Under the pieces are notes generated by a model, which saw nothing but the letters and a program-made list of their open reading frames with translations, was not told the origin of the DNA and searched no databases. Positions 1 to 7,542 of a stretch of 64,000 nt of DNA are shown here, piece after piece. The DNA is from Clostridia bacterium. GTDB lineage: Bacteria > Bacillota > Clostridia > Christensenellales > Aristaeellaceae. The stretch is from contig JAFVXE010000028.1 in assembly GCA_017501255.1 (NCBI GenBank), positions 124,001-188,000 of the forward strand. Reading direction: 5' to 3'. Both the position numbers and the translations under genes were made by a program. Position 1 is the stretch's first letter, and every line of letters begins with the position of its first letter.

Positions 1-86
1 TTTCTTCAGTATAGCACCCGGATGCCGGATACACAACCGAAAAAGCAATAACACGCACACCCACCTGCAAGTTGTAATATATCATC

Positions 87-116
87 TTGCTTTTTGCTGT
101 GCATACAGTATATAAT
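87..116 (+). promoter_or_regulatory. Putative sigma-A promoter
   Basis: A TTGCTT -35 box at 87-92 and a perfect TATAAT -10 box at 111-116 are separated by 18 bases. Transcription would start near 123, about 80 bases before the hypothetical gene at 202. Confidence 0.55.
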
Positions 117-201
117 TTCCATGATATATGAAGATGCTGCCCCTGTGCTCAGCCGCCCCATATATCAAACGAAAAACCGCAGAAAAAAGCGAGGTGTATT
201 G

Positions 202-639
202 ATGAACATCAACCGCGAACAGTACAGAAACAACCCATTTTACAGAGATCTAATTGATCGTACGCTAAAAAATGAATGCCTGCTCCGAGAACAGCGATTG
301 CAACTGGAACGACAACGGCAAGATATGATCGGATATGCCAATCAGCTTCCTTTTCATGCAATGCAGCAAATCTCCCCCTATACATGGCAGGCTTCATATT
401 CCGCAATAGAAAACAACTACGTTGCCTATTGGGCAAACGTATATCAGGCACAACAGCAGCATGAGCAACAATGCCGGCAGAATTTCAAAAACGCCATTGA
501 TACAGCTGCTCACATAACAGAGAAGGATTGTCCGGCTGCTTCCATCGTCTTCGATGGTCTTGGAATACTGACAGCAGATAATCTCATGGAAGCTATCCAG
601 AAAACCTGCTCTATCATCTCTAAAGCAAAGAAGCTATAA
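202..639 (+). CDS. Hypothetical protein, element cargo
   Basis: This is a 145-residue protein that I do not recognise. The ATG at 202 is preferred because GAGGTG (191-196) sits five bases upstream; upstream in-frame ATGs have no ribosome-binding site. The protein is soluble-looking, without membrane segments or a signal peptide. Residues ~1-45 are rich in Arg, Glu and Gln, probably helical, and the middle is rich in Gln, Tyr and Ala. No catalytic motif is visible. It has its own promoter and is followed by a stem-loop, so it is probably a single-gene transcript. The base composition is A/T-rich like the ATPase gene that follows, which supports a shared foreign origin. Confidence 0.55.
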   Translation: MNINREQYRNNPFYRDLIDRTLKNECLLREQRLQLERQRQDMIGYANQLPFHAMQQISPYTWQASYSAIENNYVAYWANVYQAQQQHEQQCRQNFKNAIDTAAHITEKDCPAASIVFDGLGILTADNLMEAIQKTCSIISKAKKL

Positions 640-647
640 TTCCATCA

Positions 648-685
648 AACAAATCTTGCATCTGTCAGCAGGTGCAAGATTTGTT
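648..685 (+). terminator. Stem-loop terminator after the hypothetical gene
   Basis: A 13-bp perfect inverted repeat (648-660 with 673-685, 12-base loop) follows the stop codon by nine bases. The stem starts with AACAAATC and ends with GATTTGTT. It is A/T-rich and has no long T tract beyond the stem, so it may be a weak or bidirectional terminator. Confidence 0.55.
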
Positions 686-753
686 CATATACGATGTTTT
701 CTATTGACCCCAGCTATAATGACAATTGATAACTGCATCATCAAATCAAGCAC

Positions 754-800
754 TTATACCCTAATACACGCTTGATAAAAAGGGTATAATAGGGTATAAT
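754..800 (+). promoter_or_regulatory. Promoter embedded in repeated AGGGTATAA boxes
   Basis: TTGATA (772-777) and TATAAT (795-800) are separated by 17 bases and form a good sigma-A promoter for the ATPase. The -10 region consists of two tandem copies of AGGGTATAAT (781-790 and 791-800). A third copy of the box lies inverted upstream (TTATACCCT, 754-762), so the -35 box is flanked by an inverted pair. This arrangement suggests an operator bound by a dimeric repressor, for example the XRE protein of the same element; that link is inference. Confidence 0.6.
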
Positions 801-825
801 TCATCTCAGGAAAAGGATGGTGACT

Positions 826-2610
826 ATGAGCAGCGATATCTTAACCCAAATTGCCAACTTGGAAAAAGAAATTTCAACATATCCGATCGGATCCATTACG
901 CAAAAACAAGTAAACGGAAATACATACTACTATCACCGCTACAGCGTGAATGGCAAACGTAAGGAAACTTACATACCCAAAGAGAACGTGGATGTATTAC
1001 GCCAACAAATCGAGCAACGCAAAGCTTTAGAGGCTAAATTAAAGGAACTGAAGAAGCTTGTTCCAAAACAAAAAGTGCCCGACAAGCAGCACAATTTCAT
1101 CACCAGTGTTCGCACGGGAGATGCCTTGCGCTCCTATTCAAACGCAGTTCGTCATTTCAAAAAAAGAAGCAGCTATCAGCAACTCCATGACTATGTACAT
1201 GGCAACACCGCCGACCGCGTGTTCATACTGTTCGGTCTGCGCAGAACCGGTAAAACAACCCTGATGCGCCAGATTCTTGCCGACATGTCCGACGCAGATC
1301 TTCGCAAAGCCGCCTTTATTCAGGTTGCGCCAGACAACACTCTTGCAGATGTCAACAAAGATTTGAAGTACTTAGAGCGTAACGGATACAAATACATCTT
1401 CATTGATGAAGTAACCCTGATGGCTGACTTTATTGAAGGCGCTGCATTGTTTTCGGATGTGTTTGCGACTTGCGGCATGAAAATCATTCTGTCGGGTACG
1501 GATTCTCTGGGCTTTCTGTTCTCAGAAGACGACCAGCTCTACGACCGCTATTTTCAGGTGCATACAACACACATCCCCTATCGGGAGTTCGAAGAGATCC
1601 TCAGTATCAAGGGCATTGATGAATACATTCGTTACGGCGGCACCATGAGCCTGAGCGGCATTCACTACAACGAAACCTCAACCTTTGCAAGTAAAGAAAG
1701 CACGGATGAGTACGTTGACAGTGCCATTGCAAAGAACATCCAACATTCGCTGCGATGCTATCAATACGAAGGACACTTCCGAAATCTTCGTCAACTGTAC
1801 GAACATAACGAATTGACCAATGCCATCAACCGAGTTGTGGAACACATCAACAAAGCCTTCATGCTGAAAGTTCTGACCGACGAGTTTGAATCTCACGATT
1901 TAGGAAGATCGGCAGCCAACCTGCGCAAATCCGGAATCGATATTCTGGATAAGATTGATCGTACGGCACTAAACGAACGCATCAAAACCATGCTGGACAT
2001 TCGCAATGTATCAGACCTTTCTGTTCCGCTTGAAGAAGTCCATTTGCACGAGATCATTGAGTATCTGATTAAGCTGGACATGGTACACAAGATCGTAGAG
2101 CGCAGCAGTAGCAGTACAAGCAGCAAAACTTACCGTCTTGGTGTGGCACAGCCCGGATTGCGATATGCCCAGGCTGATGCACTCGTTGAAACGCTCATGC
2201 AGGACGATCTATTTGACCGTCTATCGCTTCCGGAAAAGAATACGGTTCTGGAAAGAATCCGCAACGAAATCAAAGGCCGCATGATGGAGGATATCGTCCT
2301 TCTGGAAACGCAGCTTGCTAACCCGAAAAAGCAGGTTTTTGCATATCACTTTGATATCGGCGAGTTTGATATGGTTGTCTTTGATCCCAAAGCGGCTTCC
2401 TGTGCCATCTATGAAGTCAAGTACAGCACAGAAGTTGTCAAGGCGCAATATCGCCACCTGATTGACGAAGAAAAATGCGAAGCAACTGAATTCCGTTTCG
2501 GCCCCATCACGGGCAAGTTTGTGATTTATCGCGGTGAAACTTGCATGGTGGACGGAATCAGGTATGTAAATGTGGAAGAGTACTTGAAGGGATTGGGCGA
2601 GAACTGCTGA
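826..2610 (+). CDS. AAA-type ATPase with C-terminal PD-(D/E)XK-like domain
   Basis: The protein has ~594 residues. The ATG at 826 is preferred over 817 because AGGAAAAGG lies nine bases upstream. An N-terminal ~90-residue region rich in Lys and Gln resembles a short DNA-binding or coiled segment. Walker A follows (GLRRTGKTT, about residue 137), then Walker B (YIFIDEVT, about 190) and a sensor-like LSGTDS, the pattern of AAA_14-type ATPases that carry a DUF4143-like C-terminal region. Near the C terminus, a Glu upstream, GEFDMVVFD and then YEVKYS match the E...D...ExK core of PD-(D/E)XK nucleases. Such proteins are common accessory genes in gut Firmicutes and are poorly characterised. It is probably cytoplasmic. 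A defence or competition role is speculative. Confidence 0.75.
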   Translation: MSSDILTQIANLEKEISTYPIGSITQKQVNGNTYYYHRYSVNGKRKETYIPKENVDVLRQQIEQRKALEAKLKELKKLVPKQKVPDKQHNFITSVRTGDALRSYSNAVRHFKKRSSYQQLHDYVHGNTADRVFILFGLRRTGKTTLMRQILADMSDADLRKAAFIQVAPDNTLADVNKDLKYLERNGYKYIFIDEVTLMADFIEGAALFSDVFATCGMKIILSGTDSLGFLFSEDDQLYDRYFQVHTTHIPYREFEEILSIKGIDEYIRYGGTMSLSGIHYNETSTFASKESTDEYVDSAIAKNIQHSLRCYQYEGHFRNLRQLYEHNELTNAINRVVEHINKAFMLKVLTDEFESHDLGRSAANLRKSGIDILDKIDRTALNERIKTMLDIRNVSDLSVPLEEVHLHEIIEYLIKLDMVHKIVERSSSSTSSKTYRLGVAQPGLRYAQADALVETLMQDDLFDRLSLPEKNTVLERIRNEIKGRMMEDIVLLETQLANPKKQVFAYHFDIGEFDMVVFDPKAASCAIYEVKYSTEVVKAQYRHLIDEEKCEATEFRFGPITGKFVIYRGETCMVDGIRYVNVEEYLKGLGENC

Positions 2611-2649
2611 CTCTGTTGGATGTACTGGATTACGGCTTGAAAAGAGTCA

Positions 2650-3417
2650 TTACTCGGCATAACAGCGTTCGTCTGTTTGCCGGGTTTTCTTTTTCTTCCT
2701 TTTCGCATAGCGCGTTCCCTTTACAAAACCATATTTGAAATACTTACACGCCACTGAGTACGCATATTCAGGAAAGAAACGTGAAACCTCTCCACAAATG
2801 AAATCGATTGCCTGAATTTCCCCTATAGAAAGATCATATCTTATGGGCACATCAACGGTTTTGATCGCATTAAACATCCGTGCGTAGTCATGGAAACACC
2901 GCTCCCGTTTTGCATCTGCCAGTTGCCGTGCTTCCATGGCTGTCTTTTCTTTCTCCTGTGCAGCCTCATGTTCGCGCAGGGCAGCGATTGCATCCAGTTC
3001 GTCAATGCGCTCCTGAGAGGTGGATGCCAGCCATCGCTCTTTGACAGGAATGCTCATGATGAAATCATTCCAGAAGGTCACTCCTGTTTCGTTCATTCCT
3101 TCAAGGAGAGCGGTTATACTGGTAATCATCTCCTCTTTTTTGTTCACAGCAGAGCACACGCCTTGTGAAGGTTGTGCCTGTTCAGATAGTCCCGAATTTA
3201 CCGGAGGTTCACTTGCAAATCCATTCTTCATTCCCAAGAGCAGATCAGGGGATACATCAAGCAGTGTGCACAGGCTCTTCAGTTGTTCCCAACTCGGAGA
3301 GGACAGTCCCTTCTCCCACTTCGAAACCGTTTGGCGAACCACATACACTTTTTCGGCAATATACTCTTGGGACAACCCTCTTTTCAGGCGAAGTTCTTTC
3401 AAGCATAATTCATTCAT
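2650..3417 (-). CDS. XRE-family transcriptional regulator
   Basis: The protein has ~255 residues starting at ATG 3417, with GGAGGAGGG close upstream. Residues ~5-62 are a typical Cro/C1 helix-turn-helix: LRLKRGLSQEYIA, then VYVVRQTVSKWEKG, then a Ser-Pro-rich turn and LLDVSPDLLLG. The rest is a longer, charged, largely helical region (about 100-256) of unknown function, ending in a basic tail. It converges with the ATPase gene and diverges from the recombinase, sharing a 207-base intergenic region with it. That layout is typical of a lysogeny-type repressor controlling excision genes. Which promoter it binds cannot be read directly. Confidence 0.8.
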   Translation of the reverse strand: MNELCLKELRLKRGLSQEYIAEKVYVVRQTVSKWEKGLSSPSWEQLKSLCTLLDVSPDLLLGMKNGFASEPPVNSGLSEQAQPSQGVCSAVNKKEEMITSITALLEGMNETGVTFWNDFIMSIPVKERWLASTSQERIDELDAIAALREHEAAQEKEKTAMEARQLADAKRERCFHDYARMFNAIKTVDVPIRYDLSIGEIQAIDFICGEVSRFFPEYAYSVACKYFKYGFVKGTRYAKRKKKKTRQTDERCYAE

Positions 3418-3507
3418 TGTTTTCCCTCCTCCAAGTATATTTTTCATCAGCATGTCTAAAAAAGCAAGCAATGCGTATTAACATCCCAATCATCGGGTTA
3501 GTATGTA

Positions 3508-3573
3508 TTCATTTTTGATGAACAACTTGAAAAAGCACGAAAGATGATATACAATATTATCTGTAACAATATT
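3508..3573 (+). promoter_or_regulatory. Recombinase promoter with operator-like repeats
   Basis: TTGAAA (3527-3532) and TACAAT (3550-3555), spaced by 17 bases, form a vegetative-type promoter for the recombinase. Just upstream is the inverted repeat TTCAT-TTTTG-ATGAA (3508-3522). ACAATATT occurs twice as a direct repeat (3551-3558 and 3566-3573), across the -10 box and start site. These are candidate binding sites for the divergent XRE regulator. I found no convincing sigma-E, -F, -G or -K promoter here. Confidence 0.55.
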
Positions 3574-3624
3574 CAAAGAAGAAAATAATAGTGAACTTTG
3601 TCAAACCAAGGAGGTACCCACCCC

Positions 3625-5790
3625 ATGCCCGAACACTTCGACATCGCCGGCTACTGCCGAATCTCCGTAGACGACGAACTGGACCGCGATAACGTCTCCA
3701 TCGAGAACCAGCGCGCCATCATTGCCGATTTTGTGAAAACCCGCTTCCCCGGCAGCACCCTCACCTTTTACGAGGATCGGGATCGCTCCGGCTACACCTT
3801 TGAGCAGCGGGAAGGCTACCAGCAGATGCGCAAGGGCCTGATGAGCCACCAATACGATATCCTGATCGTGAAGGATTTCTCCCGTTTTTCCCGCCGCAAC
3901 AGCCGGGGTCTGGTGGAGCTGGAAGACCTTCGGGATGCAGGCGCCCGCATCATCTCCATCGGGGACGGCATCGACTTTCCCAATGATGACGACTGGCTGA
4001 AGATCCAGTTCCAGTTCCTGATCAACGAAATGCCGGTCACTGACACCTCAAAGAAGGTGCGTAACGTGATCCGCCGCCGCCAGCAAGACGGGCAGTGGCT
4101 CTGCGCCGCCCCCTACGGCTATATCATCGACAAACGCAAAGAGTTTGAGATCGTGCCCACGGAAGCCGAAATCGTGCGGCTGATCTTCAAGCTGTACAAC
4201 GAAAGTGGCTGGGGCTATAAGAAGATCGCCAACCACCTGACCGATCAGGGCATCCCCACGCCCCGGATGAGCGAGCAGATGCGCAAAGAGGCCGAGGGCG
4301 GTGAGAGCAACCGGCAGATCAAACACGCATGGGCCATTGTGACGGTGCAGGGCATTCTGGATAACGACTTCTACATCGGCACCTTCCGGCAGGGTAAATA
4401 CACCCGTGCCAAGATCAACGGCAAGGATGTAAAGCGGGACGAGGGCGAACATATCGTCATCGAGAACCATCATCAGGCCATTATCGACTACCGAACCTTT
4501 GCCACCACCAAGGCGCTGCGGGAAAACCGCAGCCGCGCCAACTACCGGGGTGTCAAGAAGAACGACAACGTGTACTCCGGCTTCCTCGCCTGCGGCGACT
4601 GCGGCAGCCCCATGTTCGCCATGAGCCGCAGCGATTTGCAGCCCGCCTACACCTGCGGTACCTATCACCGCCGGGGTCGGGCAGGTTGCACCAGCCACCA
4701 CATCCGTGTGGATAAGCTGGACGAGCTTTTGAAGATCTACGTCCGCAAGCTGATGCACGCCTCCGCTGGGATGATCGACAAACTGAACGCCGACCTTGCG
4801 GAGGAAAACGACACTATCACCGAAACGGAACAATCCGCCGACCATCTGGCGGAGGTACTGGAAGATCTGCAAGAAGAGCTGAAGATCACCAAACGGCAGC
4901 GCATCCGGGACTTGCTCAAGCACCCGGATCAGGAAAAGCTGCTGGAGGAAACCTACGACGAGCTGGAAGGCGACCTGCAACAGAAGATCGCCGGTCTCAC
5001 CAACCAGATCCAGCTGCTGTCCGACAAGCGCAACACCATCATTCAGGTGAACCGGGTGGCCAAGACTGCCATGGATGTATTCCAAGACATCCTGGAAAAA
5101 GCCAAGCTGGATCGAACCGATTTGGAGCTGATCATCCAGCAGATCAAGGTCTACGAAGACCATCTGGAAGTCCAGCTGCAAGCCGACATCGACACCCTCA
5201 TCCGCACGGAAGCCATGGAGGACACCGTAAATTTTAATCAGGGCATCGAAGACTTGAGTTGCCGTATTGTCCAGTCTGCCAAGAATCAGAAGGACAAGGT
5301 TTTCGATGTCCATGTTATCAGTGACGGCGACCCTCTGGAAATCTACACCGACCGGGATGGCGAGGTCATTCTGAAAAAATACTCCCCCATCGGCGAAATG
5401 TCCGCTTTTGCCAAGGATTATACGGAATCTATCTTTCGTTCCATGGGTCATATCGCCTGCATCGTGGATCGGGATCAGGTGGTGGCTGCCAGTGGCGTGA
5501 GCAAAAAGGAACTTAACGACAAGCCCATCAGCCCCGAACTGGAAACCGCCATTGCCAACCGGCAGACCGTCGCCATCAACCGGGCGGTGGGCGGCAAGAT
5601 CGTGGCGGTAACCAACGAAGAAGACATCGCCGGCTACACGGCGCAGGTGGTTTCCCCCATCATTGCCGACGGCGAAGCCATTGGCGCTGTACTGCTTCTG
5701 AGTAAGGAAAACGGCGCCCGCATGGGCGATGCGGAAATGAAAGTGGCAGAAACGGCTGCTGGCATCGTCGGCCGCCAGATGGAACAGTAA
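3625..5790 (+). CDS. Large serine recombinase fused in frame to the SpoVT C-terminal half
   Basis: The protein has 721 residues from ATG 3625, with AAGGAGGT 10 bases upstream; a TTG at 3598 is less likely. Residues ~7-150 are the resolvase catalytic domain, with YCRIS giving Ser14. A recombinase domain follows (~165-290). Next is a zinc ribbon (CGDCG ... CGTYHRRGRAGC, ~325-365), then a long coiled coil (~380-490). These are the parts of large serine integrases. From residue 568 (GDPLEIYTDRDGE) to the end the sequence is SpoVT: the end of its AbrB-like hairpin, then the GAF-like sensor domain ending GIVGRQMEQ. SpoVT normally has ~178 residues; the first ~30 are missing. The spoVT part keeps its own terminator and its neighbours spoVB and mazG. 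It may produce a fusion protein, or spoVT may be restored when the element excises. Confidence 0.85.
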   Translation: MPEHFDIAGYCRISVDDELDRDNVSIENQRAIIADFVKTRFPGSTLTFYEDRDRSGYTFEQREGYQQMRKGLMSHQYDILIVKDFSRFSRRNSRGLVELEDLRDAGARIISIGDGIDFPNDDDWLKIQFQFLINEMPVTDTSKKVRNVIRRRQQDGQWLCAAPYGYIIDKRKEFEIVPTEAEIVRLIFKLYNESGWGYKKIANHLTDQGIPTPRMSEQMRKEAEGGESNRQIKHAWAIVTVQGILDNDFYIGTFRQGKYTRAKINGKDVKRDEGEHIVIENHHQAIIDYRTFATTKALRENRSRANYRGVKKNDNVYSGFLACGDCGSPMFAMSRSDLQPAYTCGTYHRRGRAGCTSHHIRVDKLDELLKIYVRKLMHASAGMIDKLNADLAEENDTITETEQSADHLAEVLEDLQEELKITKRQRIRDLLKHPDQEKLLEETYDELEGDLQQKIAGLTNQIQLLSDKRNTIIQVNRVAKTAMDVFQDILEKAKLDRTDLELIIQQIKVYEDHLEVQLQADIDTLIRTEAMEDTVNFNQGIEDLSCRIVQSAKNQKDKVFDVHVISDGDPLEIYTDRDGEVILKKYSPIGEMSAFAKDYTESIFRSMGHIACIVDRDQVVAASGVSKKELNDKPISPELETAIANRQTVAINRAVGGKIVAVTNEEDIAGYTAQVVSPIIADGEAIGAVLLLSKENGARMGDAEMKVAETAAGIVGRQMEQ
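5300..5345. other. Predicted attachment junction inside spoVT
   Basis: Similarity to SpoVT starts at the Gly codon at 5326, so the crossover site should lie within a few tens of bases of it. The same short core should be found at the other end of the element, next to the codons for SpoVT residues ~1-30. The exact core cannot be defined from one end. Confidence 0.5.
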
Positions 5791-5812
5791 TCATCAACCG
5801 AATAGCCTTGCG

Positions 5813-5855
5813 AAACCGCTTCAATGCGCATATAATAGCATTGTTGCGGTTTTTT
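5813..5855 (+). terminator. Rho-independent terminator of spoVT
   Basis: AAACCGC-TT-CAATGC pairs with GCATTG-TT-GCGGTTT and is followed by a T run, 22 bases after the recombinase-SpoVT stop codon. It is probably the original spoVT terminator. Confidence 0.85.
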
Positions 5856-5945
5856 GCTGTAGCATCCAGGCCCGTTGGGCACACTACACAGCAAAGCTGC
5901 AAATGACCAACTGCGAAATCCGTTTCGCCCATCGGAGGGACCAAT

Positions 5946-7541
5946 TTGAGCAATACGCAGAAATCCATCGTCAGCGGTATGACGGTACTGAGCCTTGTGG
6001 GCATCATTTGCAAAATCGTTGGCGCATTGTACCGCATTCCTCTGGCATGGCTCATCGGCGATGAGGGCATGGGCACTTATCAGCTGGTATTTCCTACCTA
6101 TAATATGCTGCTGACCATTTCTTCCGCCGGTTTGCCGGTGGCCATCAGCCGCATGGTCAGCTTTGCACTGGCCAAGGATGATCCCCGCACTGCCAAGCGG
6201 GTGTTCAAGGTGGCGCTTTGCCTGCTGAGCGCACTGGGCTTTATCGCCATGATGCTGATGATCGTGATGAGCCCCACGCTGGCTGTCCGTTCCGGCGATG
6301 TATCCACCCAGCCGGGCTTTGTAGCCATTGCGCCCGCACTGCTGCTGGTATGCGTGATGTCCGCTCTGCGTGGCTTTATGCAGGGTCAGCAGAACATGGT
6401 GCCCACTGCCATTTCCCAGCTGATTGAGCAGGTTGGCAAAGTGTTTGTGGCTTTACCGCTGGCATGGCTGGGCAGCCAGGTCTCCATTGCCTATGCTGCC
6501 GCAGGCGTGCTGCTGGGTACCTCGCTGGCAGAAGCCGCTGCCCTGCTGTACATGGTCATTGTCTACCACCGCAAAAAGGTTGCTTTTGCTGCGATTCCTC
6601 AGGCGGAGGATACAGAGAATGATTCCAGCAAAACCCTGCTGCGTAAGCTGCTGTCCCTGAGCATTCCCATCACGCTGGGCGCCTGTATTGTGCCCATTGC
6701 TTCCTTTATTGACAGCGGTCTTCTTTTGAACCGGCTGGTGGTGGCCGGCATCCCCCGCAATGAAGCGCTGGGCCTTTATGGCCGCTATTCCGGCTATGTG
6801 CTCACGCTGATCAATGTTCCCACTGCCCTGGCAACCGCCATTGCCATGAGTCTGGTGCCTTCCATTTCCGCCGCCATGGCCAAAGGGGATGGCAAGCAGA
6901 TGCGCCGCCAGAGTACGCTAGGCCTGCGGCTGTCCTTTGTGGTGGGTCTGCCCTGTTCCATCGGCATGAGTATGCTCAGCAAGCAGCTTTTGGACCTGGT
7001 GTACCACTTCAACACCCCGGAAGCCTTGCAGGTAACCGCCAACCTGCTGAGCCTGTCCAGCCTGACCATTGTGCTGTTCACGGTGGTGCAATCCACCAGC
7101 GGTATTCTGCAAGGACTGAAAAAACAGCGCATTCCCATGTACACTTTGTTGGCAGGTGTTATCGTGAAGGTTTTCCTGAACTACACCCTCATCGGCACGC
7201 CGAAGGTGAATATTTACGGCGCACCCATCGCCTCTCTGAGCTGCTATACCATCAGTATGCTGCCCAATCTGTTCTATGTGCAGAAGTATACCGGCATGAA
7301 GCTGGATCTGTGGAATATCGCAGGCCGTCCCGGTCTGGCCACCGCCATCATGGCGCTGATTTTGTGGGGCAGTATGCGGCTGCTTCCCACCCATGGCGTA
7401 TGGACACTGATTCAGGTGGTTATTGGCATGGCTGCCTATGTAGGCGCTGCCCTGATGACCGGCGCTGTCACCCGGGAGGATATCGCTCCCATCCTGCGCA
7501 AGTTTGGGCGCAAAGCTGCACCAAAGAAGGAGGACAACTAA
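5946..7541 (+). CDS. spoVB: SpoVB/YabM-type lipid flippase (MOP superfamily)
   Basis: This 531-residue polytopic protein belongs to the polysaccharide/lipid-II flippase family (MATE/MOP fold, about 14 membrane helices). It is the family of SpoVB, YabM and MurJ-like transporters that export lipid-linked cell-wall precursors. The opening segment with GIICKIVGALYRIPLAWLIG and EGMGTYQLVFPTYN is characteristic. The start is TTG at 5946, with CGGAGGGA five to six bases upstream. It lies between spoVT and mazG exactly as yabM does in B. subtilis and is nearly contiguous with mazG, so the two are probably co-transcribed. Whether it serves the spore cortex (SpoVB) or vegetative wall (YabM) cannot be settled from sequence alone. 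Confidence 0.85.
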   Translation: MSNTQKSIVSGMTVLSLVGIICKIVGALYRIPLAWLIGDEGMGTYQLVFPTYNMLLTISSAGLPVAISRMVSFALAKDDPRTAKRVFKVALCLLSALGFIAMMLMIVMSPTLAVRSGDVSTQPGFVAIAPALLLVCVMSALRGFMQGQQNMVPTAISQLIEQVGKVFVALPLAWLGSQVSIAYAAAGVLLGTSLAEAAALLYMVIVYHRKKVAFAAIPQAEDTENDSSKTLLRKLLSLSIPITLGACIVPIASFIDSGLLLNRLVVAGIPRNEALGLYGRYSGYVLTLINVPTALATAIAMSLVPSISAAMAKGDGKQMRRQSTLGLRLSFVVGLPCSIGMSMLSKQLLDLVYHFNTPEALQVTANLLSLSSLTIVLFTVVQSTSGILQGLKKQRIPMYTLLAGVIVKVFLNYTLIGTPKVNIYGAPIASLSCYTISMLPNLFYVQKYTGMKLDLWNIAGRPGLATAIMALILWGSMRLLPTHGVWTLIQVVIGMAAYVGAALMTGAVTREDIAPILRKFGRKAAPKKEDN

Positions 7542-7542
7542 A

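Larger units (their letters stand above)
1..5325. mobile_element. Right part of an integrated element in spoVT (left end outside window)
   Basis: The stretch carries a hypothetical gene, an AAA ATPase, an XRE repressor-like gene and a large serine recombinase, and it ends inside the reading frame of spoVT. To its right lies the ancestral spoVT-spoVB-mazG order. No mfd and no spoVT 5' half occur between position 1 and the recombinase, so the element must continue leftward beyond the window. Roughly the first 3.6 kb is clearly more A/T-rich than the chromosome to the right, while the recombinase itself is GC-rich. No phage structural genes, conjugation genes or terminal inverted repeats are visible. 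It could be a small genomic island, the end of a prophage, or the end of a larger integrative element. The right boundary is placed at the point where SpoVT similarity begins. Confidence 0.72.

Noticed and set aside
4048..5451. 467-codon minus-strand frame under the recombinase
   Set aside because: Antisense shadow; the recombinase motifs on the plus strand are decisive.
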